From the NCBI GenBank assembly GCA_035638255.1, contig DASRAJ010000029.1, positions 83,740 to 147,739 of the forward strand: a stretch of 64,000 nt of DNA, in the 5' to 3' direction. A program made the position numbers and the translations under genes. A model generated the notes under the pieces. It was not told the origin of the DNA and ran no database searches. It saw only the letters and a list, made by a program, of their open reading frames with translations. This DNA comes from DASRAJ01 sp035638255 (GTDB lineage: Bacteria > Bacteroidota > Bacteroidia > Chitinophagales > UBA10324). Below are positions 43,057 through 52,045 of the stretch, one piece after another (positions within the stretch are counted from its first letter, which is position 1; each line of letters begins with the position of its first letter).

Positions 43057-43549
43057 CGCGAAGACAGAGTTGCATGGTGTCAACCATGGGCACATCCCAG
43101 GGTTTCTTTCCTGAAATATCAAGCAGCATAGGAAGTTCGAGATGATGAATCAAAAATCTTCTGCACAAAAAAGGGATGTCGAATTCACGCACATTGTGCC
43201 CGCAGAATTGCACCTTGTTTCTGCGGGGGTGCTTTTCAAGGATCTTTGCGAAATCTTCCAGTACTTTTTTCTCATCGTCACCGCAAAGTGACTTGATGCG
43301 GAGGTGATATTCGCTCTTCTCTTTTTTAAAAAGACCCAGCGTGATGCAGATCACTTTTCCGAACTCAGCGTAAATGCCGGCGTGATTGAAATACTGTTCC
43401 TCATTGTTTTCATTTTCCAGCTTTAGCCGTTCTGATTTTTTCAGGTAGAGCTCTTTGAGTTCATCAGGAAGCGAAACAAAATCAGCAAATGCCGGTACGG
43501 TTTCAATATCAATGCAGATCAGGTTTTCGGGTTGGATGTGATCGAGCAT
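42956..43549 (-). pseudogene. PolB-like 3'-5' exonuclease, 3' end lost
   Basis: From MLDHIQPENL to VPMVDTMQL (down to about 43065) the reading frame follows the intact copy at 18.0 kb closely, including ICIDIETVP and FCGHNVREFDIPFLCRRF. After that, homology stops abruptly. The tail (LRVAFFHPRKNHKKAEFQ...) is unrelated and overlaps the HTH gene in another frame. Motif III is missing, so it cannot be an active DEDD nuclease. This looks like the original chromosomal gene broken by element insertion. Confidence 0.7.
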
Positions 43550-43630
43550 TTGAATTTCGGATTTTGGAATTCGGATTGAAAATAGGGAATTACTTTTCAC
43601 CATTCACACTTTGCGATTTCTCCGCGACCT

Positions 43631-44683
43631 TTGCTTCAAATATTGCTTGTGACTGAAAAGAAAAATATCCGTGATCTCTCGGCCGAAGAATTGAATTCCT
43701 GGCTCGATACCCAGGGAGAAAAATCTTTTCGCAAGAAGCAAGTACATGAATGGCTTTGGCAGAAAGGTGCAAGATCATTTGATGCAATGACCAACCTTTC
43801 CAAGCAGCTTCGTGAATCGCTGAATGAAAATTTTTCTCTTAACTCGCTTTCAATTGATATCAAACAAGAAAGCAGGGACAACACAATTAAGCTTCGCTTT
43901 TCAACTTTTGATGGTCATTTCATCGAGGGAGTATTAATTCCTGCAGATGATCGCGTGACTGCTTGTGTCTCTTCGCAGGTGGGCTGCTCGCTCACTTGTT
44001 CCTTTTGTGCCACCGGAAAATTAGGTCGCAAGCGCAACCTTCACTTTGATGAGATTTTTGACCAGGTGGTTTTGCTGAATGAAGAAGCAGAAAAAAAATA
44101 TGGAAGGAGAATCACCAACATTGTTTTCATGGGAATGGGGGAGCCGCTGCTCAACTATTCGCACGTGATGAAGTCAATCGAAAAAATTACTTCACCCGAT
44201 TGCCTCGGAATTTCCCCGCGAAGAATTACAGTTTCCACAGCAGGCATTGCAAAAATGATCAGGAAGCTGGCGGATGATGATGTGCGCATTCGTCTTGCAC
44301 TCTCTCTTCACGCAGCGAATGACCGGAAGCGCAGCGAGATCATGCCGATCAATGAAGACAACGATCTTGAAACACTGATGGAAGCGCTGAATTATTTTCA
44401 CCTGAAAACTTTCAACCGCATTTCTTATGAATATATTCTACTTGATGGATTCAATGACCAGGTTGAAGATGCACGACAACTTGTTCAGCTCTGCAAAAAA
44501 TTCCCGGTGCGTGTAAATCTTATTGAGTACAATACGGTTGAAGGAGTTGAATTTCACAAATCAAAAGATGACCGCGCAAAATTTTTCTGTGACTATCTAA
44601 ACAACCATGGAGTAACCGCCACCATCAGAAGGAGCAGGGGAAAGGATATTGATGCGGCTTGCGGGCAGTTGGCGAATAAGTAA
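43631..44683 (+). CDS. rlmN: RlmN, 23S rRNA/tRNA adenine-C2 methyltransferase
   Basis: This protein of about 345-350 residues has the radical SAM cluster CSLTCSFCATG (CxxxCxxC), preceded by TACVSSQVGC, then GMGEPLLNY, LALSLHAAND, YEYILLDGFND and the C-terminal DIDAACGQLANK with the methyl-carrying Cys. Full family length. The start is ambiguous: TTG at 43631 or GTG at 43649, with no nearby ATG. RlmN methylates A2503 of 23S rRNA and A37 of some tRNAs. Confidence 0.93.
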   Translation: MLQILLVTEKKNIRDLSAEELNSWLDTQGEKSFRKKQVHEWLWQKGARSFDAMTNLSKQLRESLNENFSLNSLSIDIKQESRDNTIKLRFSTFDGHFIEGVLIPADDRVTACVSSQVGCSLTCSFCATGKLGRKRNLHFDEIFDQVVLLNEEAEKKYGRRITNIVFMGMGEPLLNYSHVMKSIEKITSPDCLGISPRRITVSTAGIAKMIRKLADDDVRIRLALSLHAANDRKRSEIMPINEDNDLETLMEALNYFHLKTFNRISYEYILLDGFNDQVEDARQLVQLCKKFPVRVNLIEYNTVEGVEFHKSKDDRAKFFCDYLNNHGVTATIRRSRGKDIDAACGQLANK

Positions 44684-44693
44684 GGAAGATATT

Positions 44694-45092
44694 CTACCAG
44701 AGAATTTTCAAGCCATGCGGTAAATAGGAATTGAGTAATTCGTCTTTGCTGATTAAAGTAAATTGTCGGGCAAGAGATTGCCACACTAACATTCTATCAA
44801 ACGGATCTTTATGAGTTGACCGAGGCAGCTTATAAAATGTTACAACATCATGCAGGGTCAACGGGAGCATTTTAAAGTCGAATCTTTCACACCAATCAGG
44901 AAATTCTTCCGGAGAACTTCCATGAAGATTGATCTTCCCTAGTTGTGTCTTAATTGAAATTTCCCAAAAGGTTATATGGCTAACAAAAATTTCGTTGTCA
45001 GGATTCTCAATAGCCTGAATCGAATTCTTTGAAAGTTTGCTTCGGGATATTACCGACCAAATAAAGGCATGTGAGTCGAGCAGATAGTTCAT
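44694..45092 (-). CDS. PIN-domain toxin (VapC-like)
   Basis: The protein has 132 residues from MNYLLDSHAFIW. The acidic PIN residues are visible: LLDSHA (Asp6), TFWEIS (Glu) and KDPFDRMLVWQSLA (Asp pair). VapC-type toxins are ribonucleases. The start overlaps the antitoxin stop by four bases; an upstream ATG at 45125 lies inside the antitoxin. Confidence 0.85.
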   Translation of the reverse strand: MNYLLDSHAFIWSVISRSKLSKNSIQAIENPDNEIFVSHITFWEISIKTQLGKINLHGSSPEEFPDWCERFDFKMLPLTLHDVVTFYKLPRSTHKDPFDRMLVWQSLARQFTLISKDELLNSYLPHGLKILW

Positions 45093-45325
45093 ACATTCAG
45101 TAATTCTTCGTCTGAAACATGCCAATCACCATGAAAAGTAACTTTAACTTTTCCTTTCAGTCCTCCCAATTTTCGCTTTTTCTTTTTTGGCTTCTTGTGA
45201 GGAATAAGTTGCGCCACAATCTCTTTCTTCTTTCCATAAGCAACATACACTTCCTCTCCTTCCTGAACCTTATCAAGTACTTCAGAGAAATGCGCTTTTA
45301 AATCGCCGACGGTGTAAACTTTCAT
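45089..45325 (-). CDS. Phd/YefM-like antitoxin
   Basis: The protein has 78 residues from MKVYTVGDLKAHFSEVLDKVQEGEEVYVAYGKKKEIVAQLIP, the Phd-fold DNA-binding half. The second half is Lys-rich and then carries the toxin-binding tail WHVSDEELLNV. The longer frame upstream (to 45421) lacks family features. It forms a VapBC-type pair with the PIN gene. Confidence 0.85.
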   Translation of the reverse strand: MKVYTVGDLKAHFSEVLDKVQEGEEVYVAYGKKKEIVAQLIPHKKPKKKKRKLGGLKGKVKVTFHGDWHVSDEELLNV

Positions 45326-45387
45326 AACCCAAAAATACTTTTTCTTGACAACTTGACAAGTAAAAGCAACGCCGTCATGCTGATTTG

Positions 45388-45404
45388 TCCCGATTTTATC
45401 GGGA
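45388..45404. repeat. TCCCGAT-NNN-ATCGGGA hairpin
   Basis: A perfect 7-bp-arm dyad overlaps the 3' end of the permease gene and supplies its TAA stop. Related dyads occur at 49981-49996 and 50515-50533. Confidence 0.6.
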
Positions 45405-47147
45405 GCGACTCGAAGCAGCATGCAGCTTGCTGTTTTGGTAACTATAGAAAAAGTAAATGATCAATCCCGCCACCAGCCAGATGGTGAATCCTTCCCAAGT
45501 AGTCACGTGAAGCGCACTCATGAGGTACATACACATCGTGAGACCGAGAATGGGAATGAGGGAAAGATTTTTTGTGAAGGAATAAAATGAAATGAGAATG
45601 GCGTAAACCACAAAAATCCAGTAAGGTAAATTCTCACTGCCCACTTTTGACCATCCTTCGTCGGGTGCCTCACTGTTTTTGAATGAAATGAAATTCATCA
45701 CTCCTTCCTGATTATAATAAATCATCAGAGCCAATCCAATAAGAAATCCGAGTGGCACAATAAATTTTGCATTTACATAGGGCACTTTGAATTTAGGATC
45801 GGGAAATTCTTTTTGCGCTCCATCGGAATATTTTTTTGAATGACGATCATAATGAATCATCATAACACCACCGCAAACGAGAACGAATGCGAAGAGTGTC
45901 CCTATGCTTGTGAGGTTCGTGACGAGCGTGAAGTTCAGAAAGAGGAGGGGAACAGCAACAAAAAATCCCGTCATCACGGTGGAGAAAGCCGGCGTTTTAT
46001 ATTTCTTGTGAATGGTCGCAAATTTTTTCGGAAGCAATCCATCGCGGCTCATGCTCATCCAGATTCTTGGCTGACCAAGCTGGAATATCAGAAACACACT
46101 GGTAGTCGCGATGATGGCACTGAGAGAAATTATTCCTGCCAGCCATTCCAACCCGGGAATGTGAGTAAACACTGATGCGAGAGGATCCTTTACTGCAAGA
46201 TTCGTGTAGCTGGTCATTCCCGTCAGCACGAACGACATTAAGATGTAAATGACTGTGCAAATGATGAGCGAGTAAATCATACCCTTCGGTAAATCACGCT
46301 GCGGGTTTTCACATTCTTCAGCAGTGGTGCTGATCGCATCGAAGCCGATGTATGCGAAGAATACCGCCGCAACTCCTTTCAAAACTCCGTTCACGCCATG
46401 GGGTGCGAAAGGTGTCCAATTTTCAGGAACTACATAGAAGAACCCTATGATGATCACAAAAATAACCACGAGTAATTTCAGCCCTACCATGATGTTGCTT
46501 GCCGTACGCGATTCTTTGATGCCGAGATAAATCAGCCATGTGATGAAAACTGTGATGAACATGGCTGGTATGTCAATCACAAAATGAAGGGAGCCAATAT
46601 GTGGTGAATTGATCCATGCACCAAAGTGCGGATCGCTGGCATCGCCAGCTTTGAAAGCATTGTATGCAGTAACAATATCTGTAGTGAGCCATGCAGGTAA
46701 ATGCCATCCGAACCCTGCAATGAATGTTTGGAAGTAGGCGCTCCAGCTCAGTGCCACCGTGATGTTGCCGATGGAATATTCCATCAGCAAATCCCATCCG
46801 ATGATCCAGGCGACCAACTCACCGAAAGTGACATAAGAGTATGTGTACGCGCTTCCGGAGATCGGAATCATCGAAGAAAACTCAGCATAGCATAATGCAG
46901 CGAAGCCACAGGCGATGGCAATAAAGACAAACAACATTGACACAGCTGGACCACCGTCAAAGGCAGCCTGACCAATCGTTCCGAAAATTCCTGCACCAAT
47001 GATGGCTGCAATTCCGAAGAGTGTAAGATCACGCGTCTTCAACGCACGTTTCAGCTTTACTACTTCGTCCCCATCGCCATAACCCGCTTCAATGTCAGCG
47101 AGAATTTGATGAACAGATTTTTTTCGGAAGAGTTGCTTCAGGTTCAT
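45396..47147 (-). CDS. APC-family amino acid permease
   Basis: This 583-residue protein has 12 or more membrane helices. TRDLTLFGIAAIIGAGIFGTIG is the glycine-rich first helix of APC carriers. PISGSAYTYSYVTFGELVAWIIGWDLLMEYSIGN and AVFFAYIGFDAISTTAEECENPQRDLPKG identify the cationic amino acid transporter (CAT/YfnA) group. The extended C-terminal helices also fit CAT proteins. It imports amino acids by proton- or exchange-driven transport; the exact substrate is unknown. Confidence 0.88.
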   Translation of the reverse strand: MNLKQLFRKKSVHQILADIEAGYGDGDEVVKLKRALKTRDLTLFGIAAIIGAGIFGTIGQAAFDGGPAVSMLFVFIAIACGFAALCYAEFSSMIPISGSAYTYSYVTFGELVAWIIGWDLLMEYSIGNITVALSWSAYFQTFIAGFGWHLPAWLTTDIVTAYNAFKAGDASDPHFGAWINSPHIGSLHFVIDIPAMFITVFITWLIYLGIKESRTASNIMVGLKLLVVIFVIIIGFFYVVPENWTPFAPHGVNGVLKGVAAVFFAYIGFDAISTTAEECENPQRDLPKGMIYSLIICTVIYILMSFVLTGMTSYTNLAVKDPLASVFTHIPGLEWLAGIISLSAIIATTSVFLIFQLGQPRIWMSMSRDGLLPKKFATIHKKYKTPAFSTVMTGFFVAVPLLFLNFTLVTNLTSIGTLFAFVLVCGGVMMIHYDRHSKKYSDGAQKEFPDPKFKVPYVNAKFIVPLGFLIGLALMIYYNQEGVMNFISFKNSEAPDEGWSKVGSENLPYWIFVVYAILISFYSFTKNLSLIPILGLTMCMYLMSALHVTTWEGFTIWLVAGLIIYFFYSYQNSKLHAASSRSR

Positions 47148-47223
47148 ACCTTGATTTTGGACGAATGTAGGAAAGGAAAAAATGAAAGATGCAAAACACC
47201 CGGAGTAAATGAAGGATGGTGAT

Positions 47224-47682
47224 TTATTTTTTCTTCTTGTAAACAGGAGCAGGTTCCTGAACCATGGTAAAACGCTCTCTATGAAATGAAGAGGAGTAAA
47301 GTGATTTGGAAGCTCGTTTCTCTTTTCGTTTTGAAGAATTTCGAATCAGCGACTCAAACGAAATTCCAAGATGATCATGAAGTGCAATCATCATGTCGAG
47401 GGTGAGATTTCTTTTTCCGCTCAAAACTTCTGACACTCTTTCTTTGGTCCCGAGATAAGGGATCAAATCCACTTGCTTCAAATTCATTTGCTCCATTCGA
47501 AAACGAATGGCATCCACTGCAAGAGGGGCTTCAATCGAAAAATTCTTTTTCTCATAGTCTTCCATCAAAATTACCAGCACCTCTGCTTCATCACCTTCCG
47601 GTGTGTCAGGTTTAGCAGAAAAAATTTTTTCGAGACGCTTTGAAGCCGCGCTGTAATCTTTTTCGTTCTTAATAACTTTCAT
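47224..47682 (-). CDS. HigA-like antitoxin
   Basis: The protein has 152 residues. The N-terminal half (EVLVILMEDYEKKNFSIEAPLAVDAIRFRMEQMNLKQVDLIPYLGTKERVSEVLSGKRNLTLDMMIALHDHLGIS) contains the HigA-type HTH, with an N-terminal extension typical of this branch. The basic tail is variable. It is 6 bp downstream of the HigB-like toxin gene, in the toxin-first order usual for higBA. Confidence 0.85.
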   Translation of the reverse strand: MKVIKNEKDYSAASKRLEKIFSAKPDTPEGDEAEVLVILMEDYEKKNFSIEAPLAVDAIRFRMEQMNLKQVDLIPYLGTKERVSEVLSGKRNLTLDMMIALHDHLGISFESLIRNSSKRKEKRASKSLYSSSFHRERFTMVQEPAPVYKKKK

Positions 47683-47688
47683 TGCAGG

Positions 47689-47982
47689 TTAGATTGTTTC
47701 AGCATTTATTTTATCATACTCAGCATGGGTTCCAATGAATCGGATAAAAGCCCACCCACGATCGTAATGAAATTTCACAATCAATCTGTAGCGATTGCCT
47801 TTGATATTGAAGACAATCCTGTTGTCACCAATCACGCTTGCAGTCACATGAAATTTTTTCACTTCGTCCGGCGATTTCCATTCAGCATGCTCAGCATCCT
47901 TATACCACGCCCTCAACTGAGATTCACAATCGGAATGCTTTTCAAAAAAAAATCTCAGAGTTTTGAAAGCTTGCACCCTCAT
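47689..47982 (-). CDS. HigB-like mRNA interferase toxin
   Basis: The protein has 97 residues from MRVQAFKTLRFFFEKHSDCESQLRAWYKDAEHAEWKSPDEVKKFHVTASVIGDNRIVFNIKGNRYRLIVKFHYDRGWAFIRFIGTHAEYDKI, the RelE-fold HigB family over its full length. An upstream in-frame ATG at 48009 is possible. It cleaves mRNA on the ribosome, with HigA as its repressor. Confidence 0.88.
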   Translation of the reverse strand: MRVQAFKTLRFFFEKHSDCESQLRAWYKDAEHAEWKSPDEVKKFHVTASVIGDNRIVFNIKGNRYRLIVKFHYDRGWAFIRFIGTHAEYDKINAETI

Positions 47983-48241
47983 TAATGCAAATGTAAACAT
48001 TGTTACCATTTTGATAACTATGCTTTTAGCAAAGACAAATTTGAATGCTTAAACAGTTCAATGGCCAAATGGCTGAAACAAATTCTCCTTCAATAGTAAA
48101 AGCCATTAACCATCCCGGTCCATCGGGACCATTTAAGTATCCACATTCTGTTCAGAAATTGATTGACCTTCTTTTTCCAAAATCACTACCTTGCGCCACT
48201 TCCGAAGGAATCTCTTCGGGACAAAAACCCCTGCATAAAGA

Positions 48242-49360
48242 ATGAAATTTATAGTGTCATCAGGCGCCCTGCTGAAACAACTGCAATTGATCGGCGGAGT
48301 AGTGAGTACCAATACCGTGCTTCCCATCCTCGAAGATTTTCTTTTTGATATCAAAGACGGAAAACTCAGTGTATTTTCTACCGACCTTGAAACATCCATG
48401 TCCACTACGCTGGATGTGGAAGCGAATGAAGATGGAAAGATCGCCATCCCCGCCAAGCTGCTCACTGAAATGTTGAAGTCGCTTCCCGAGCAGCCGCTCA
48501 CGTTCGACATCAACAATCAGAATCTTGCCATCGAGATCACGAGTGATAAGGGAAAGTATCGGCTCACAGGAGAGAACGGTGACGACTTCCCGCGCATTCC
48601 TGTTCCTGAAGAGACGAAAGAAATTAAGCTGCCTTCATCGGTGATTGCAAATGCGATTAACAAAACGTTGTTCGCCGTGGGTACTGATGACATGAGACCT
48701 GCAATGACCGGGGTGAACTTCGAATTATCCAATGAGGGGATCACATTTGTGGCAACGGACGCACATCGTCTTGTGCGCTACAAAAGATCGGACGCGAAGA
48801 GTACAAAGTCAACTTCATTCATTGTTCCGAAGAAAGCATTGACACTGCTTGGCAATGCAATACCCACAGAAGAAACACAAGTAAAAATTTCTTACAACAG
48901 CTCGAATGCATTTTTCACTTTCGGAAGCGTAAAGCTGATCTGTCGCCTCATTGATGCGCGCTTCCCGGATTATCAGGCAGTGATTCCCGCTGAAAATCCG
49001 AACCATCTTACCATTAACTCGAATGATCTCCTGAGTTCCTTACGCCGGCTCATTGTGTTGTCAAACAAAACAACTCATCAGGCCACACTCAAAATGAGCG
49101 GTAGCGAATTGCAGATCAACACGCGCGATCTTGATTTTTCGAATGAAGGGAATGAAACTTTGATTTGCAGCTACCAGGGTGAAGACATGGAGATTGCTTT
49201 CAACGCCAGGTTTCTTATTGACATGCTTTCTTCCATGAATGAGGATGAAGTACTCATCTCCTGCAGCACTCCCTCCCGGGCCTGCATCATGACACCGGTA
49301 ACGCCCAAAGAGAATGAAGATTTGTTGATGCTCGTGATGCCGATTATGATAAACACTTAA
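48242..49360 (+). CDS. dnaN: DNA polymerase III sliding clamp (beta subunit)
   Basis: This 372-residue protein has the normal clamp length. The three clamp domains can be followed: KFIVSSGALLKQLQLIGGVV, RPAMTGVNFELSNEGITFVATDAHRLVRYK and RFPDYQAVIPAENPNHLTINSNDLLSSLRR. The end, EDLLMLVMPIMI, is the M-P-(M/V)-R-L-like clamp C-terminus. It is a processivity factor for the replicative polymerase. It is transcribed away from the HigBA pair. Confidence 0.95.
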   Translation: MKFIVSSGALLKQLQLIGGVVSTNTVLPILEDFLFDIKDGKLSVFSTDLETSMSTTLDVEANEDGKIAIPAKLLTEMLKSLPEQPLTFDINNQNLAIEITSDKGKYRLTGENGDDFPRIPVPEETKEIKLPSSVIANAINKTLFAVGTDDMRPAMTGVNFELSNEGITFVATDAHRLVRYKRSDAKSTKSTSFIVPKKALTLLGNAIPTEETQVKISYNSSNAFFTFGSVKLICRLIDARFPDYQAVIPAENPNHLTINSNDLLSSLRRLIVLSNKTTHQATLKMSGSELQINTRDLDFSNEGNETLICSYQGEDMEIAFNARFLIDMLSSMNEDEVLISCSTPSRACIMTPVTPKENEDLLMLVMPIMINT

Positions 49361-49418
49361 TTGCTAAATGGTCAAATGGTTTAATGGTTAGCGAAAGTTT
49401 TTTTAGCCATTTAGCCAT

Positions 49419-49892
49419 TTAACCATCCTTCTTTTCTTCCGAGGGTTCTTCTTTCTTTTCTCCTTCAGTTTTTTCTTCCGCAGCAGTTTCTGTTTTCTCT
49501 TCTTCAGCTGGAATCAAATTGTGTCCTTTTAGTATGCCATACCACTTCACCATTTTCTTCATATCACTCAGGTGCACTTTCTCTTCATCGTGATCAGGTA
49601 GAATTTTTGAAAAATATTCCTTCAGCTTTTTCTCATCGCTTTTAGCGTCGGGTAACGGAACTTCTGATTCCTTCTGCTGCATCTGCTGCAAAACTTTTTT
49701 CAGCTCGGTGGTTTCCTCATTCTTAAGAAAAACAGATATGGTATCAAGTGAAGAAACACCGTGCAATCGTGATGAAACAAACTGGGACTTTCCATCATCA
49801 AGTGATTTTACAATGATACCGTCGCTTTTGGTGGAGATTAGCTCATACAATCCCGGCATTCCGCTGAGGGCAATAATGTCTTTGAATTCCAT
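49419..49892 (-). CDS. DUF5606 protein
   Basis: The protein has 157 residues. MEFKDIIALSGMPGLYELISTKSDGIIVKSLDDGKSQFVSSRLHGVSSLDTISVFLK and PDHDEEKVHLSDMKKMVKWYGILK are characteristic of DUF5606, a Bacteroidota-restricted small protein. The Glu/Lys-rich tail (from about 130) is low complexity. The function is unknown. Confidence 0.8.
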   Translation of the reverse strand: MEFKDIIALSGMPGLYELISTKSDGIIVKSLDDGKSQFVSSRLHGVSSLDTISVFLKNEETTELKKVLQQMQQKESEVPLPDAKSDEKKLKEYFSKILPDHDEEKVHLSDMKKMVKWYGILKGHNLIPAEEEKTETAAEEKTEGEKKEEPSEEKKDG

Positions 49893-49980
49893 AATTAATT
49901 TTCTTAGGCGCGTAAAAGTAAAAAGAAAACGAAGTGAGCCGCTACGGTTTTTTTAAAATCTCAATTGTATTAGTCGCGAC

Positions 49981-49996
49981 TCCCGATGCATCGGGA
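49981..49996. repeat. 16-bp palindrome of the TCCCGAT type
   Basis: TCCCGATGCATCGGGA is perfectly palindromic and lies upstream of rpsT. It is a relative of the dyads at 45388-45404 and 50515-50533. Confidence 0.55.
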
Positions 49997-50182
49997 TCAC
50001 AGATTTTCACAGAAGAATGTTAAAATTTGATTGCTTCAATGGGTTAAAGACTTTCAATCATTATTTTATCTGTGTAATCAGTGTAATCTGTGGCGACTCA
50101 TTTTTGAACTTGCGAAATAGACATAAATTTGATTTTGCAGAAAGCGTGAAACGTATATCTTTGCCACAGTTCAAAAATTTTT

Positions 50183-50437
50183 ATGGCGAATACGAAAAAT
50201 GCAGAGAAGGCGATGCGGCAGGCACGGAAACGCAGAGAGCGCAACCGCCTTCATGGAAGAACCGCCCGCAATGCTGTAAAGAAATTGCGACTGAGTTCTG
50301 ACAGAAGTGAAGCGTTGAAGATGTTACCGGAAGTTATATCTTTGGTTGATCGCCTTGCAAAGCGCGGTGTGATTCACAAGAAAAAAGCTGACAACCTCAA
50401 GTCAGGACTAATGAAAAAAACCAATTCTCTGAAATAA
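50183..50437 (+). CDS. rpsT: 30S ribosomal protein S20
   Basis: This 84-residue protein has the normal length. MANTKNAEKAMRQARKRRERNRLHGRTARNAVKKLR and VDRLAKRGVIHKKKADNLKSGLMKK match bacterial S20 throughout. It binds 16S rRNA early in 30S assembly. It is a single-gene unit with a terminator 26 bp after the stop. Confidence 0.95.
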   Translation: MANTKNAEKAMRQARKRRERNRLHGRTARNAVKKLRLSSDRSEALKMLPEVISLVDRLAKRGVIHKKKADNLKSGLMKKTNSLK

Positions 50438-50462
50438 AGATTTTGTTTTCATGGCAGAAAGA

Positions 50463-50492
50463 GGGCGTTACTGGCAACAGGACGCCTTTTTT
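50463..50492 (+). terminator. rpsT terminator
   Basis: GGCGT (50464-50468) pairs with ACGCC (50482-50486), followed by six T. The loop is 13 nt. Confidence 0.65.
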
Positions 50493-50514
50493 CGTTTTGA
50501 GGGAAAGAAACCCC

Positions 50515-50533
50515 GTCCCGATCAAATCGGGAC
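50515..50533. repeat. GTCCCGAT-CAA-ATCGGGAC hairpin
   Basis: A perfect 8-bp-arm dyad 22 bp after the rpsT terminator. It belongs to the same short palindromic family as 45388-45404 and 49981-49996. Confidence 0.6.
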
Positions 50534-50633
50534 GTCGGTTGTGCGCGAGCCAATTAAATTCCCAGTGGTATCAAAAAAGACCAAATGCCCCGAGGAGATA
50601 TTTTCTTCGCGCCCCTAATTTCAATTTTCTAAC

Positions 50634-51398
50634 TCAGCCATTAAAATACTTCACTTCCATTTTCTCCCCATCAAAAACTGCATAGCTGTTGAAGGTGATC
50701 CAATCGCCGAGGTTGAAGTAGCGGCTATTATCGCTGAGTGGATAATCGAGCACGACATGGCGATGACCGAAGATGAAATAATCAATGTGTTCAGTTTTCA
50801 AAACTTCCCGCGCGTACTGAATAAGCCATTCTTTTTCTTCACCCAAAAAACCCGATTGATCATTGCCGCTAATTAGGCGGTTATCACGCGACCACTTTTT
50901 CCCGATGGAAATTCCGAAGTTGGGATGCAGCCGTGCAAAGAGCCAGCGCGAAAATTTCCCTCTGAAAAGTTTCTTCAAAAATTTATAGCCGTGATCACCC
51001 GGTCCTAAACCATCGCCGTGACCGAGGATAAATTTTTTTCCGGTAATTGTGATTCTCTCAGGGTGATGATAGACCGGAATGCCGAGCTCATCTTCAAAAT
51101 ATCCGTTCATCCACTGATCGTGATTTCCCGTGAAGAAATAGATCGGGATACCGCGATCACGAAGCTCAGCGAGTTTTCCCAGCACTCGCACGTGGCCGCG
51201 CGGGACGACCTGCTTATACTCAAACCAAAAATCAAAGAGATCACCGAGGATGAATATCGCATGCGCATCAGGGCTCACTTCATCAAGCCAGCGCACGAAA
51301 CGTTTTTCTCTTTGCAATGAAGAAGTACGATTGGGAACACCAAGGTGAAGATCAGAGGCGAAATAAATTTTTCCGTTCAGCAGCGGAATGGCTTCCAT
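50634..51398 (-). CDS. lpxH: UDP-2,3-diacylglucosamine diphosphatase (LpxH-like)
   Basis: This 254-residue protein has the calcineurin-type metallophosphatase motifs IYFASDLHLG, FILGDLFDFWFE, FTGNHDQW, FILGHGDG and YFIFGHRH, in LpxH order. LpxH hydrolyses UDP-2,3-diacylglucosamine in lipid A synthesis. The start overlaps the LUD gene stop by one base, making it the last gene of an ftsH-LUD-lpxH unit. Confidence 0.85.
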   Translation of the reverse strand: MEAIPLLNGKIYFASDLHLGVPNRTSSLQREKRFVRWLDEVSPDAHAIFILGDLFDFWFEYKQVVPRGHVRVLGKLAELRDRGIPIYFFTGNHDQWMNGYFEDELGIPVYHHPERITITGKKFILGHGDGLGPGDHGYKFLKKLFRGKFSRWLFARLHPNFGISIGKKWSRDNRLISGNDQSGFLGEEKEWLIQYAREVLKTEHIDYFIFGHRHVVLDYPLSDNSRYFNLGDWITFNSYAVFDGEKMEVKYFNG

Positions 51399-52042
51399 TA
51401 TGCAGCGGGCTGATCAATGAAGAAAATGTAAACCTCTTTCGGACCGTGTGCTCCAAGCACCAGTGTCTTCTCGATATCTGCCGTACGGCTCGGGCCGGAT
51501 GCAACGGAGATCATCGAAGGAATATTGCCGTTGTATTTCTCCACCACGTATTGAAGAGCTTCCTTCAAATCATAATAGAGTTGGTTGTTGTACGCCATCA
51601 CAATGTGCACGGGCGGAAAAATCGGCAACGCTCTTCCCGATTCTTTTCTGGATGAAACAAGGATGGAACCGGTGCGTGCCACCAAACATTCGCACGTTGT
51701 AATTCCGGCATCCGCTTTTTCCAGGTTTTTTCCTACACGCATGCGCATGAAGGAATTTTTCTGAAGTAAATCCTGCAAGGCAAATTCCCATGCATAAATA
51801 TTTTGCCAGTCATTTTTCTGTGCGAGTGAATTAAGTTGGTCTATGAAATTTTTTTCGCTCTCGCAGTAAACGAAGTTGCCCTGAATTTTGGTGAATTGCT
51901 CCGCGAAAATTACATCGAGCGAATCTTCAGCGACCTGGTAAACGGAAGAGGTGGAATCAATATTCGGAAACGGCTGATCAGTGGGCTGAATGAGTGCAGC
52001 GCGAATGTTTTTTAGAATGCGCTCCTTCGAGGTTGGCTCCAT
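51398..52042 (-). CDS. LUD-domain protein (LutC/YkgG-like)
   Basis: This 214-residue protein has an N-terminal helix SKERILKNIRAALIQP, then AGITTCECLVARTGSILVSSRKESGRALPIFPPVHIVMAYNNQLYYDL and NIPSMISVASGPSRTADIEKTLVLGAHGPKEVYIFFID, which is LUD/LutC. LutC works with LutAB in lactate oxidation in Bacillus, but LutAB is absent here. In Bacteroidota this gene commonly follows ftsH. Confidence 0.85.
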   Translation of the reverse strand: MEPTSKERILKNIRAALIQPTDQPFPNIDSTSSVYQVAEDSLDVIFAEQFTKIQGNFVYCESEKNFIDQLNSLAQKNDWQNIYAWEFALQDLLQKNSFMRMRVGKNLEKADAGITTCECLVARTGSILVSSRKESGRALPIFPPVHIVMAYNNQLYYDLKEALQYVVEKYNGNIPSMISVASGPSRTADIEKTLVLGAHGPKEVYIFFIDQPAA

Positions 52043-52045
52043 GCA

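Noticed and set aside
49361..49418. Repeated AAATGG/CCATTT units after dnaN
   Set aside because: Forms a weak stem with a T-run and may help termination, but it is too irregular for a confident terminator call.
50017..50301. 94-codon frame overlapping rpsT
   Set aside because: Shadow of rpsT and its leader; the S20 frame is unmistakable.
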